Source: Gambelia wislizenii (taxonomy: Eukaryota > Chordata > Lepidosauria > Squamata > Crotaphytidae). From it: DNA of 64,000 bases. Position numbers and translations under genes: made by a program. Location of the stretch: assembly GCA_030847615.1 (NCBI GenBank), contig JAUMIR010000005.1:111939116-112003115 (forward strand), given 5' to 3'. This document shows positions 1-11,309 of this stretch, piece after piece. Below the pieces are notes generated by a model that saw only the letters and a program-made list of their open reading frames with translations, was not told the DNA's origin and searched no databases. Position 1 is the stretch's first letter; every line of letters begins with the position of its first letter.

Positions 1-720
1 TCAAGCTGCATGTGGGTTTGTATGTGTGTGTGTGTCTGCACTACATCACCCTGTTCAATGGATTTCTAAACTGCAAACCTTCAGCTTTAACCTGTCCCTC
101 CCCTGCATGCTGGGTTTAAATTTTCAAGAGAGAGTAAATTATAAAGAGATCGTGGGCGGAGGATTGCCCATTCATCCCCTGCCTGAATCCCTTCCCTGGG
201 TCTGAGTGGGTGATCACACATTCATCCATTCCCTCCCCTCCAAGCACAATAAAAAATGCCAGCATCTGGGTCTTTCAAAATGCCTTGTGTGTCCTCCCCT
301 TATGATCCCCTGCACTGGCTTGAAACCTTAACTCCACAGCTGCCTCTGCTTAAAGGATTAACATCTTAAAGAGACAGGACAACTGCACGCCTCTGGGCCC
401 CTGCACTTGACTTCCTGGCTGAAAGCATACTGGCTTTGGCTTGTGTGTGTGTGTGCATGCCAGGGCTCCAGTCCACTCTGCTTTTGACCTCTCTCACACT
501 CCCCAGCACCAACTGATCACTCCTTCCTCCCCAGTTTAGCTTGCTTTAAATGGTGTTCTTTCAATTCAAAAGGAAAGCATAGGGTTTAGCCACTGATTAC
601 TCCTTCCTCCTCACGTTAAGTCACGGATCACTCATTCCTCCCCTCACCCTTCATTGCCTCTTCCCCAATGCAACACTTATTCATCCCCTCATTCCCAACC
701 AGAAGCCTGAACAAACATTT
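1..720. other. Unassigned, pyrimidine-rich stretch with loose internal repeats
   Basis: No gene is recognised. A motif close to GATCACTCATTCCTCCCC recurs loosely near 211, 513, 590 and 625, so the block may be an old repeat with internal duplication. Short TG runs lie near 25 and 443. An AATAAA string near 248 has no recognisable gene upstream. Confidence 0.3.
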
Positions 721-819
721 GAGCCAGCCAGTAGCATCACTTGTGGCATGGAACTCTAAAGGAAGTACGTCACTGAGGTTGTGAAAAAACGAGTAATTGC
801 ATCTTTGATTGACAGCTAA

Positions 820-1030
820 GAAAAAAATCCTGGGACTGTAAACTCACGTAAACAACAACAACAACCCGGGGTAGTATATAGTGGGAGAAGGTACATATCA
901 TGGGACAGGACGCCATGTAAACAATGATCCCAGGGTCTCCCAGGATATCCAGTTCAGAGACAAAAATCATGTAAACAGGGAGTGACAAATACGGGATCAA
1001 GAAGTCCTGGGATGCCCTGTGACAAAAACT
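820..1030. repeat. Possible decayed palindromic repeat
   Basis: The word CTGGGA or its complement and the word ATGTAAAC or CGTAAAC recur several times in both orientations across about 210 bp (for example near 830, 848, 915, 970 and 1007). This is what a decayed palindromic MITE looks like, but no clear terminal repeats or target duplication can be fixed. An open frame across it on the minus strand has no recognisable domain. Confidence 0.3.
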
Positions 1031-1045
1031 ACCATCTAACTGGCA

Positions 1046-1275
1046 CCCTGATGAGAAGAATCCTGAACTGATGAGAATCTTCACAGTTTTGGATACATTC
1101 TGCACAAAATTTGCAGCTGGCATAGAAAACAACATGTTCTGTGCAGGAAATGTTATTTTGTGCAGAAGTTTAATTATTTTTTTCTGTATGGAAGATTGTT
1201 TTCTGCACATAAAATGCTGTTTTCTGTGCAAAATTACCATGCACAAATTTTGTGCAGAATATATCCCAGACTGCT
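1046..1275 (-). repeat. Palindromic TGCAGAAAA repeat, copy 1
   Basis: The block is built from short inverted words of the type TTTTCTGTGCA / TGCACAGAAAA. It is bounded by GGATACATTCTGCAC on the left and the near inverse GTGCAGAATATATCCC on the right. The flank at 1046-1088 matches the reverse complement of the right flank of the copy at 60883-61225, so the two copies lie in opposite orientation. The class is unknown; a MITE or fold-back element is the simplest reading. Confidence 0.6.
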
Positions 1276-1864
1276 AACAATTAGCAAAAATTGTAGTTTT
1301 TGAAGACTTTCCTACAGTGAAAAGAAAATTGCTAAAATTCCTTGTGGCTTCCTTCAACAAGAAAACTATCATAAAATGACATTCTTGGTGCATGAGTAGT
1401 TTGGGTACACAGAGTTTGCTGGCATTAGGGCAGGCTTTGGGTTGAAGCTCAGGGCCCCATTCCCTGAAATGGGCAGGAAGGATGCAAATGTACCAAGACT
1501 GGCTTATTTTTATATAAGGGAAGTAACACACATTGCCCTTTACAGAGGGGGTGACTGGCATGAGACAAATAAATCCACAGTCTACAATTACAAACTGCAG
1601 CATTGCTCACAGGAAACTTTCATTATTAAAGTAATTTATTTGTGAGAGCATACCAGTAGTTCTCACATGGCCTATAATCTGGGAATTACTGATCTAACCC
1701 TTTTCAGCAGGACACAATTATCTTGAAATATAACCTTAACTCTAGCAAAAGGATAAAGAAGAGTCCATTCAGGATGATCTGTTGCATATATCTGTGAGAA
1801 GATCAGCCAATACATTGGAAAAATAAAGAGGAACAAAATCCTTCACAGAATCGCTATGGGTAAA

Positions 1865-2120
1865 AGTAGTAGTAAGTAGCAGTAGTAGTAGCTATGTCCC
1901 TTTAGGTTGTTTTGAATTTATGGCAACCCCAAGGTAGATCCACCATGGGTTTTTCTTGGCAAGGTTTTTTCAGAGAGTATTTTCCATTTACCTCCTTTGA
2001 AGCTGGGAGTGCGTGATTTGCCCAAGGTCACCCAGTAGGTTTCCGTAACTGAGTTGGGATTCCCATGTTAATCTCCCAGAGTCTGACTCCCACATTGAAA
2101 ACCATTACACCATGCTGGGT
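1865..2120 (-). mobile_element. MIR-like tRNA-derived SINE
   Basis: Read on the plus strand it begins with an AGT-rich run, then the shared squamate SINE tail (GGCAACCCCAAGGTAGATC, GGTTTTTCTTGGCAAGG). It continues through a MIR-like core (GCCCAAGGTCACCCAGTAGG) and ends with the complement of a tRNA-type head (GTCTGACTCCCAC ... ACCATTACACCATGCTGGG). The element is therefore on the minus strand. The family is inferred from resemblance to MIR/core SINEs; four further copies or fragments occur in this window. Confidence 0.75.
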
Positions 2121-2292
2121 GTTATGAATAGAATGGTCCCCAAATTGATTATACTTATAGTCAAGTTCACGTCCATCTCACCATAGAATTCAGACCTAGC
2201 TACTCTTCGGTCTAACAGTAACCAGAGCCATCCTTATTTGGGTTTAATTAGCTCATGACTAAAATGTGACTGGTGTTTTTAGAAAGTTATTT

Positions 2293-2294
<2 letters not shown>

Positions 2295-2327
<33 letters not shown>
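2295..2327. repeat. (AC)n microsatellite
   Basis: Uninterrupted run of about 16 AC dinucleotides. Confidence 0.97.
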
Positions 2328-2328
<1 letters not shown>

Positions 2329-2329
2329 T

Positions 2330-3590
2330 AAGTACTATAAATACAATAATTAGCTTCTGTAGTAAGAAAATAAGATGAAACAAAAAATGATACCTGCATT
2401 ATCATGCATGTCAGAACCAGATATGTGTTTAAATAAAATTGGCAAGTATATCTGTAACATCAGCTCTATACAGCCATTCAATCACATAACTACAGTTTCA
2501 TGAGAGGGACGGAGGACTACTGCTTCTTGCTGCCGCCCCTCTTATCACACTGTCATCACACTTTTGAGGTAAAGGTCTGAAGCAAGCAGCCTGCTCTACA
2601 TGAGCAAGGACCTCAGAGTGTTTTACAAGCATAAACAAAGTTCTGAGTTATACAGGGAGACTACATGTATAGAATAGCCTCCAAAGATCCCCAAAGTGTG
2701 ACAAGTGAGATACAACAGAGAGTAAGGCCATATCTCTCCTTTCCATGAAAGCCTAAACACCTGAACTGGCATATTATTTATAGCAATTGTAATCTTCCTT
2801 TGGTAATTGGGGGTGGGGGAAGGAGACAGCCATAGGAGAAAATGCTGTTAGAATGGGTGGCTTTGGCTACAAAGTTCAAGTTGTGAGAAAGGCATAATTC
2901 TCAGGTGTGACAGATGACTGTGCCTCAGTACAGTTCATTGTGGAGCCAAACAGAAGTGGCAAGCCTTAAGTTAATTCTGAGTGCTGGTCAGGATCTGGCA
3001 TGATACTCAAATGCAGCTGAATACTTTGGGAACACGGAACACTTTGCCAAGATAGTGCTATCAAATTCAACTATAAGTAACTGGAAAGCTGCCCAGAAAA
3101 TCCTGCACAGTCAACATATAATGTCAGAAGAGAATTTAATTAAAATCAAGTTGAAAGGGACAGTCAGGAGGGTCAAATCTCTTCATGATACCTGGAGGTT
3201 ATTTTAAACCACAATAATAGTAGGAACTCAATTAGAATGTATTGCACAGATTAGGAAAGGCACAAAGAGGTCCAAGAGGAGGCCAGCATGGTTAATGAGA
3301 TGAGTCAAGGGAGCTAGAAAAGGCAAGAAAGCTTCCTCCAAAGACTGAAGGTCTCTTTCAAAGGAAGGGAACAAAGAGGAGCAGAAACTATGTCAAATCT
3401 ATTGCAGCAAGTTAAAAAATAAATAAAGATTTTGAAAACATTTATTTAAGAAATTATAATTAAACACAAACTAAAATGCTTAAATACATCAGAAGCAGAA
3501 AATCATTCAGGGAGTCCAACAGACCACTAGAAAGTGGGATAAAAATTGTAGAAGATGGTATACAGTTGATTTTCTATTGCCTATATTGGC
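2330..3590. other. No recognisable feature
   Basis: AT-rich DNA. No long open frame, RNA gene, or repeat hallmark was found by eye. Confidence 0.5.
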
Positions 3591-3710
3591 CTGAATGCAG
3601 TTACTAGTCCCAATTAGACTAGACCCATTGAATCAACTGGTGAATAGTAAATCTACATATATGCAAACCCCATTGTTTCAATGGGTTTTCTAGCCATTGG
3701 ATTTAGTGCA
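3591..3710. mobile_element. Short palindromic MITE (CTAGTCCCAATTAG family), copy 1
   Basis: The left part (ACTAGTCCCAATTAGACTAG then ACCCATTGAATCAA) is matched in inverse by the right part (TTTCAATGGGTTTTCTAG then CCATTGGATTTAG). A second, more decayed copy lies at 8014-8137. The palindromic plan and small size fit a non-autonomous DNA transposon; the superfamily cannot be told. Confidence 0.55.
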
Positions 3711-4230
3711 TTATTTTTTTAAAAAATACAATGTTACCATTAATTAAATGTCAGCAGGAAATAAATGTTATCATCACATAATCCATTTTTTAAAATCAAT
3801 AACACTATCATCCATTAGCAGCATTTGGCTAGAGTTAACAGAAAATCAACCACTGTTCGGGTAATGTCCTTTTCTGAATTTGCCAATAGTCAATATTTTA
3901 CAGCCTAACCAATGAGATCACTCTTCCAGAAGCTGGTGGATAAATTTAGGGTGAGCTTCTTCAAAACAACAAACAAACAAACATGTCAATATATAATGTG
4001 GCATTTCTCCTAAAAACTCACTTTCCCCATAAACAGGATAATGGATTGCATGAGAGGAATGTTAGTGAGTAACATACATCGGATGCCACCAATACTGAAC
4101 AGAAATTGAACTAATTCTTTGTGCCAGATCTAACACTTTTGATTGATAGTGAAAATTTGGGGCTTACATGTCCAACTCGTATTTTATTTATTTATGTAGT
4201 TCCAGGGGAGAAGGGACACTGAAGAACTGA
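3711..4230. other. No recognisable feature
   Basis: AT-rich DNA with a CAAA run near 3970 and TTTA near 4180; nothing else seen. Confidence 0.45.
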
Positions 4231-4790
4231 GGACTTTATCAGACCTGGCAAATATGGCATCATAACAATGCCTAATGAGCACGAAAGGGCATGCAGATCG
4301 TATAAGGTCATCCTTTCACAATCTTGAACTGTCAAAAACACTTCCTTTTTATTGATAGGCCAAGCCATTGACAGATCTGCAGTGGCGCTTTTTTGTTGAA
4401 ACTTTGCGCCTTTGTGCTCATGGCAATATAGCATCAATGACAGGATACTTCCAGGTGAGATCACTACAGCCAGGTAGGGGGACACTCTTTTTATGAACCT
4501 CCCCAGTTCACTTGGGACTTTTTAAATGTGTTTTTGTGATTTGGTGTACATTTTGTGAAGATGTTTTTTCTTTTCTTTTTTCAAATTTACCACGCTCATG
4601 TCTTCTCATGATAATCAGTGAGATTTGGAACCTGGAAGTAAATGGAGCTCTGTTCCTGCTCTGTTTATGCTGGGGCTGCCTCTAACACTGCTCAAAGTAA
4701 GTCTAGCAGTGGGGGTTCTTTTACTGGCATAAAAACATTTCAAAATATGCCAACAAAAGAATGTTTATAGAAGGTGGTCTGATAAAGCCC
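4231..4790 (+). mobile_element. Non-autonomous TIR transposon, GGACTTTATCAGA family (copy A, 560 bp)
   Basis: The left end GGACTTTATCAGACC is inverted at the right end as GGTCTGATAAAGCCC. The interior contains a short palindrome (ATTGATAGGC ... GCCATTGACAG), a CACTTGGGACTTTTTAAATG block and a GGAAGTAAATGGAGCTCTGTTC block. The same blocks occur in the same order in copies at 34255-34803 and 39795-40366 and reversed in 31784-32356. The flanking triplets are TGA and ATA, so the duplication is decayed or absent here. No transposase frame is present, so mobility would have needed an enzyme in trans. Confidence 0.8.
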
Positions 4791-4794
4791 ATAG

Positions 4795-5780
4795 TCATAC
4801 AGTATTAAGACATAAGGGGATGTTCCAGATACTTAACAGTCTTTTTAGCATAAGATTTTCCCAAAAAAAATCCTGGGGGAAAATTTGAAAAGATAAGCAT
4901 TATTAAATATTTAATACAGGGAGAGGGGGGATGACTTGCGAAGGCAGAATTTGCATGATTTCTTACCAAATATTTGGAGTTACCCAAGTGTGTCAATAAG
5001 CATGAAAAGGTAAGGACTAAATTCTCCTGAAAAAATTTGAAAATCATGGAGTAAAGATGCATGTCCAAATTAGAAATTCATTAAGAACAGGAAGAAGAGT
5101 CTGGAATTAGATGTACAATTTTCACAGCTGAGGAAACCAGCTACAGATTTCTCAGTGGAGCTATAAGACAGGGCTACTTGCTCCTAAGTATTCTTATATT
5201 TCAGGATTCAGAATAAGTTTTCTATAAACAAAGCAAATAAACCTAAATTCATATATACACTAAAGAGGTGTGAATTTGTGGTGAGTAGGCAGTGAAGAGA
5301 TCTTGTTCTTGTGGTGGATATTTCAAATCAAATGTCAACTCAGTGTACATCAGGAGTGAAGAAGTCAAATTCATGTTTAGGAAAATGCTTAAAATAAAAT
5401 TGCCTATAGCACAATTTATATAACTATATGGTTCCACATCGTGAATATTGTGTGCACTCATGCATATACAGAGAGAGAGAATGGGGAGGGAGAGAGATTG
5501 GGAATGGTTCAGAAACAGCCACCAAAATCATGAGGAATTTGGGACACCTTCTGTATGAGGGAATTCTCACTGTTAGAGATGTAAAAGCAGTGGAAGATAT
5601 GCAAGAGGTTTATATAATTATATAAATGGTGCAAATTTTTTTAGATTTTTCTGCTTCTCTCATAACCACATAATAAATATCTTGAGTTGATTCAATGAAA
5701 TCCAATGGTGGCAGCTACATGAGTAAAGAGGGAAAAGGAAAGTAATACATCATTATTATGTATAACATAATACTTAATTA
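4795..5780. other. No recognisable feature
   Basis: AT-rich DNA. Several short open frames occur on both strands, none with a recognisable domain or matching repeat. Confidence 0.45.
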
Positions 5781-5782
5781 AC

Positions 5783-5868
5783 AGTGCAGTCCTACACTCA
5801 TTTACTCAGATGCTTCATAAAATTCAATGGAATTCACACAGAGTTAACTGTATAGGGGATTACAGCAT
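5783..5868. mobile_element. Short repeat of the CAGTCCTACAC / TGTATAGGGGATT type
   Basis: GTGCAGTCCTACAC at the left and the rough inverse TGTATAGGGGATTAC at the right bracket TTTACTCAGATG and a CAATGGAATTCA centre. A second copy at 36890-36990 has the same order of words (CATA, CAATGGGGCTTACT, TGAGTA, GCATAGG). This resembles a short palindromic repeat common in reptile DNA, but the class is uncertain. Confidence 0.5.
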
Positions 5869-5869
5869 T

Positions 5870-7460
5870 ATTTAAGGAATCCAGTCTGTAAGTGTTATTT
5901 AGAAGGGATTTAAAGTCTTATAGCCCACCCTATCCCAATGGTTCAGGGCAAGAAAGAAAACCACTAATTTAATTAAGAGTATTAGATCTACCAGATGTGG
6001 AGATAGCTAAAGTCACACACAGCCTCAAATTCTCTGTGGGCCAGGGTAGGTAGAATGAAATGTCAATTCACCCCCTTGTAAGAATAAATAAAACCCAAAT
6101 ACCCTCTGCATCCCCCAAGCTGAATGTCCTTTTATTAAATCCAGTAAAATAATGTTTCCCTGTGATCTCTGGTCTAATCTCTTGTTCTGATCCTATTCAT
6201 CAGGGGGGAAAAAAGCCAATTGCAATGTTCTTCCATTCAATATTCCAAGAATATATATACATATCTTCCATTAAACACAAAAGGAAAAAAAAAGATGTCA
6301 GAATGACTTTTTAAAACACGTGCAAAGCAGCTATTTTGGCATCGTGGAACTATAGTAGAGGCACTTCATCTATTTTTTTTAAAACCCTGCTTTTTAACAT
6401 GGGGTTCATGTTTCCAGCATGCATCTCTCTGCTATTGGGTTGCTTGTTCCAACATGAGACAAAAGGTATTTCTGCTGCTCTTAGCAAGAAGCTTTAAGAG
6501 CATTACTACACACTGCAGGACATCCCTGGTAGCAGCAGTATTTCAATTATTTCTAGGCCCATGTAATCAAGATGAATGCACAATAGTCTTTAGTACCCTC
6601 ATATTCTTCAGGATTTTTCTTCATCTTTATCATACAGTTGCTCATTTCCTCGATTTAGAAATGAAACACAGAAGATTTTTAAGATCAAGGATTTCTATCT
6701 TAAAAAATAAGCTCAACAGTTCTCTCCCTCTTTTATTTTTTACTATTAATCCTTTGCCTTTTTATGCTACAAAATAAAAGATTTCTTAATATGTCATAAT
6801 AGATGGATAGATGGATGATCAGTAGATAGAAGACAGATAATAAAGAGGTAAAATAGAATGTGTATCAGATGAGTTTATTGTATCCAAAGCTACAATTAGC
6901 TCCAACTAATAGCTCCAACTAATATATTTTCCTTTGCTATTAAAGAAAAAAAAATTTGTCACTTTTATTCAATAACAACAATAAAAAGAGACAAACTAAT
7001 TAGCTTGATTTTATCACTTTACAGCTTAAACTAATGCAGTTTAAAACCTGATGGGATTTGGGTGTCCATTATAACAGCATTGTTTCTTCACACTTATCCC
7101 TGTAAGCAATACAATGGATATGCAAATATTATCAGATCTGCAGTGTCTCTGGACTTTTACTGGTTATAATTCACAAATTGATGGTCAGATTAACAATTCA
7201 ACACAGTTGAAAGATTTTCAGGATACAGAATCTGTAATGGTTGTAAGAAAAATAATTATTCAGACTACAGTATATTATCTATTTCTCCAGAAATGCAAGG
7301 CACACCAAAGAAACTACAACCAGCATTCTTGTGTTCAAACATCACCATCCATGTGCCAGTAATAATAACTGTATATTGAAAGGGTCACTCCATTTACTAC
7401 CCAAAGTGTTGAATGCGGTCCTTTTAAAAAATCCCAAATTTTGAACTCAACATGATTGTT
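5870..7460. other. Mostly unassigned; possible L2 3'-end remnant near 5915-5955
   Basis: The stretch TTATAGCCCACCCTATCCCA with GTTCAGGGC after it resembles the reverse complement of an L2-type LINE 3' end. It is too short to be sure. The rest is AT-rich DNA, including an 107-codon open frame at 6454-6777 with no recognisable domain. Confidence 0.35.
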
Positions 7461-7462
7461 TA

Positions 7463-7600
7463 AGATATGACAATGGGCAACCTGTGGCTCACCAGTGGGG
7501 ACTGTAACTTTCACTAGCCCTAGCCAGCACAGTCAAATGTGACAGATGATGGGATCTCCCTTTCAATAACATCTGGAGGCTCAGAGGTTGCCTACTCCTG
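7463..7600. mobile_element. hAT-like palindromic MITE (CATCTGGAGG family), decayed
   Basis: ATGGGCAACCTGTGGCTC at the left and its rough inverse CATCTGGAGGCTCAGAGGTTG at the right bracket CTAGCCCTAGCCAGCACAG and GATGATGGGATCT. This order of words is typical of a palindromic MITE family abundant in reptiles. Fragments that may belong to it lie at 15470-15533, 20990-21062, 40445-40510 and 63430-63545. The hAT label is inference. Confidence 0.6.
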
Positions 7601-7604
7601 CTTA

Positions 7605-8010
7605 AGATTCATACAAATGGAAGTGAGATAAGGCAAGGAATTGTAAAAAGAAACTAAGTTATCAAAGGCTCTCATTTAATTTCATGCACAAAACAAGCTT
7701 GATGCAACAGACACACACATATATATACAGTTCACACATTTATTTATTCCCATATAAGAAAATGGTAGTTTTCATTTTCTTTTATGGAAATAGTAAAGCA
7801 TTTAGGTACATTGTAAGGAGAAGGAAAGCCTTCCTCCATCCCATGACACTAGTTGTTCTATTTCATCCTGAGAGGAACATCACATATGGATGGAAATAGA
7901 AGACACACAGACATATTATAACCCCATACCACTGGTTGTTTTTTTTAAATTCAATGATATGGTACCCTTTCTGCTCTGTCACAAATTACAAAAATCCTAG
8001 GCTTACACAT
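7605..8010. other. No recognisable feature
   Basis: AT-rich DNA with a short CACACACATATATATA tract near 7713; no gene seen. Confidence 0.45.
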
Positions 8011-8013
8011 ATG

Positions 8014-8137
8014 GGTCTAAATCCAATTGCTGGTCTCAGCTAGAGTGGACCGTTGAATCAAGGGTAACTTTGAAAATCTACACTTAGGTCTACACTTAAA
8101 AGTTGATCCAATGGGATAGCTATAGCTGAATTTAGGA
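8014..8137. mobile_element. Short palindromic MITE (CTAGTCCCAATTAG family), copy 2
   Basis: AAATCCAATTGCTGGTCTCAG and TAGAGTGGACCGTTGAATCAA correspond to the left half of the copy at 3591-3710. GATCCAATGGGATAGCTATAG with GAATTTAGG corresponds to the right half. More decayed than copy 1. Confidence 0.45.
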
Positions 8138-8139
8138 AT

Positions 8140-9650
8140 TGGTTTAAGGAATGGTATTAATTAAAACATGTCATTTTATATGGAAGTTATTGTTCAAAAG
8201 TTAATAATGTACCAACAACTTACTCTCTTGTCACTGAGTTCATACAACACATGTTCTTAGTCTAGTATCACTGCCTGCAAATTAGTAACAGTATAGCTAA
8301 AACACTTTGGTGTCCATGGAAAACAGTGCTCAGAGGGATTATTTCCTCTAATCAGGCACGTATTTTAATACTGCCAACTCAATACACATAGTTATGTGTG
8401 TGTGCAGATATACGCATGCACGCATGCACACGTGCACACACTAGAGGAGGGAATACTTTAACCTATCAAATTGTTATTATGCTTACTGAAAATCTTTTGG
8501 TTTCCCTCATAATTTTCTAGGTGTTTCACACAGACAGAAACCCCCAAATTTGCATCAAATTTTCCCCCTAGGCAGAATTTATTGGCAACTCTAACATTAT
8601 GTGATAGGTCCCTACCCTACAAACCCAGCTAGATTTGTATGTATATATTTCTTGTACTTAGACACTTGAGCCAAAAAAAGCTTTTGCATCAGGAGCTAAA
8701 TACCTACACCAGCAGTTTCTTAGTGAGTGAAATTATGTATAGTTGCAGAACTGCTCAAGTGGAACACGGCTTTGGTTCAGAATACAAAAATGTTAAATAA
8801 AACAAAATGAATTATAAAGCATAATGTTTCTCCAGGGGAAGAATAATTTAATAGAATTCTGACTATGTGCAAGAAGAAGGACTGAAATGAAACTCTTTAA
8901 CAACCCATAGATGCAGAAGGGAGTTGTGCATTCAAGCACTTTCCATTTTTGCTAGTTTTAATTTTGTTTCATTTTAAAAGATATATTTAAAAAGGACAGA
9001 ATACTGATATTTCCCGCTACAGTATTGCTTTATTCAGGAGTGGGTGGGAAATGTTTGCTTTTCTACCTAAAAGTAGGATGAATTCTGATTGAATGCACAC
9101 TACTTCTTAGCTTAATTATTTGACCATTTAGTAAACAAGTTTAAGACAATTTGGCAATGATTACCTTGCAAAGTAAGCACCACTAAAGTACAGCAAACAC
9201 CAGTACATGAATTATTTCATTTTTTCCTGGACTGGACCTTGAATTTCTGTGAGTAAGCTTTGCTCACAGGATGTTCCTGCTTAGAGGAAGGATGAGATTT
9301 TTTCCTACAATTCTTTCTCTTCCCACAGCTTCCTAGATAGCTTGTATTTTAAGTAACCCAATAAAAAGTATGGGAAGTGATTTGGGCCTAAAGAGGGAAC
9401 CTGAGAAAAATCTTCTTCTCCAATTCCTCCAATAGCAAGAACATTCATTGGATCTCAGCCAGCTGGTTCTTTTAGTATGTGGAATTCCAACCTGGATACC
9501 AACAGCTATAACCAAAACAATGTTGCCAAATTGGAACATTCTGTTCTCATACATATAGGAAAGCCAAGCTCTATGAAAAGCAATTGTATTTAAGCATGAG
9601 TTTCCATACATCAGATTGTTTGTTCAATTATATGACAAGAAATTACTGGA
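8140..9650. other. No recognisable feature
   Basis: AT-rich DNA with an alternating purine-pyrimidine run (GTGTGTGCAGATATACGCATGCACGC) near 8396-8440 that could favour Z-DNA. No gene or clear repeat copy was seen. Confidence 0.4.
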
Positions 9651-9652
9651 GA

Positions 9653-9882
9653 CTGAGGCCCCGTTAACAATATAGAAGTACAGTAGTTTGACACCACTTT
9701 ATCCACCATAGTTCTATCCTATGGAATCCTGGTATTGGTAGTTTGTCGAGCACCAGAGGTCTCTGATAGAAAAGGCTAAATACTTCACAAAACTGCAAAT
9801 ACCAGGATTCCATAGAATAGAACTATGGTGGATAAAGTGGTGTCAAACTGCTGTATTTCTGCAGTGTAGACAGGCCCTCAGA
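9653..9882. mobile_element. Hairpin MITE (GTTTGACACCACTTTA family), copy 1
   Basis: An arm reading AGTTTGACACCACTTTATCC and onward through ATGGAATCCTGGTATT is matched in inverse by AATACCAGGATTCCATAG through AAAGTGGTGTCAAACTGC. Arms are about 80 bp with few mismatches around a loop of about 70 bp. The right end GCAGTGTAGACAGGCCCTC has a decayed partner at the left (GAGGCCCCGTTAACAATATAG). Two further copies lie at 25789-25994 and 61302-61490. The sequence plan matches a very abundant squamate MITE; hAT-type is likely but not shown. Confidence 0.8.
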
Positions 9883-9884
9883 TC

Positions 9885-11207
9885 ACATTTAAGTGGAGAA
9901 TACATGAGGATTTAGTTACATGGCAATCAACCATGGCCCTTTTGTGAAGAACAGAGGTAGAACTACACATGTATACCCCTACACAGGAAGATGTGCCACA
10001 AGTGATTATCACAGGCCTATGAGGTGAAGGAAGGCCAAATTCATTTAAGTTTATACATGACCTGAAATGCAGGGTAAAACTACAGTAACTCTGTAGTTAA
10101 AAAGAGCTTCTTTTTAAATATCCCCAACAAAGGTGAGCCCACTAGCAGAGGCTGGATGAAAGGAGCCAGAAGGTCCTTTACAACTCTATGATACAATAAA
10201 TGAATGAGAACAACTATTTAAAAAAAAAAAAGAATTATGAAATAGTTATAAAATATATCATGTGAATGGAGAATATGTGAAAATTCTGTTTTCTAGAGCA
10301 CTGTAAAGTCTAGCACCCCTCAATATATTTTTAAGATAAGCAGGCCAAATCACACAAAAAGTTCCTGTTATTGTCAGATTGCCACTTTCCATTAGCTTTA
10401 CTCAATACTCAGGTAGGATGAGAGGTGCTGTTTAGCAACATCTGGATGGCCACATATTCTCCATGACAGGGCTGAAGCTTTCAAGATCCATCCTTCCTCC
10501 TCTTGAGCTGGCAGGTGAGTTAAATGAGAGCAACTACCTTACACCATCTGGGTGTTTCAGGGTGTTCACCATAGTGTGCTCAGTGCACATACAACCTGCC
10601 ACACAAGACAGGTTTTGAGCGAATTAATTGTATTCATATTTGAATTCCTTCCACAAAAGAAACAGCAAAGAGTAAGGTTTAAAAAGGTGGCTCTAGGGGC
10701 AATCAACATGACCATCGCCCTTAAGCTCTTGAAGGCATTTAACTAACCCTTCATTGTTCTCCTGGAATGCTGTTTGAAGTCTAGGCATGGGGAAAATGGA
10801 GCTATCTTTTAAAGCTGGCTTGTCCAGCTGGCTCCTTTAAGGGAGTCTGAACACATGGGGAAAGACCCACAGAAATCTTCCTCCATTCGACAAGATAAGG
10901 CACTCACACCGTGATGGAGGGGACAATTAAACTGAGTAACATCCCAGTGCTACACTGAAATCTATGGGACTATGGGGATTTAGTTTTATTATGAAGCTCA
11001 TTCTTGCATTCTTTTTCTGTCTTTCTGATTCTGGCTAAACTAAAGCTAGCCTACTTATTATTTTTGGGAACAAAAAGAATCTGATACCAAACAAAATCAC
11101 ACATGCCTTTACTGGGCTCAAAGGGCCTAAGGCATGGAGCAAGCAGCATTTGGAGGACATCAAACAGTCCAATGTTCAGTTACAATATAAAGAACAAACA
11201 TTCACAA
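9885..11207. other. Mostly unassigned; possible CR1 3'-end scrap near 10145-10190
   Basis: GAGGCTGGATGAAAGGAGCC followed by GGTCCTTTACAACTCTATG resembles a decayed CR1 LINE 3' end on the plus strand. Nothing else was recognised. Confidence 0.35.
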
Positions 11208-11212
11208 AAGGC

Positions 11213-11278
11213 CAGAGAGAGAGAGAGAGAGGGAGAGGGAGAGGGAGAGGGTGAGGGAGAGGGAGAGGGAGGGAGGGG
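11213..11278. repeat. (GA)n / (GGGAGA)n purine tract
   Basis: About 66 bp of pure purines on the plus strand, GA repeats grading into GGGAGA units with one T. It is polypurine enough to form H-DNA. The open frame reading through it is low-complexity and not a gene. Confidence 0.95.
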
Positions 11279-11309
11279 ATTTGTTGGCTGGTATAAAACC
11301 GAAAAGGAA

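Noticed and set aside
248..253. AATAAA considered as a host gene polyadenylation site at the window start.
   Set aside because: No coding sequence or downstream GU-rich element could be tied to it; such hexamers are common by chance in AT-rich DNA.
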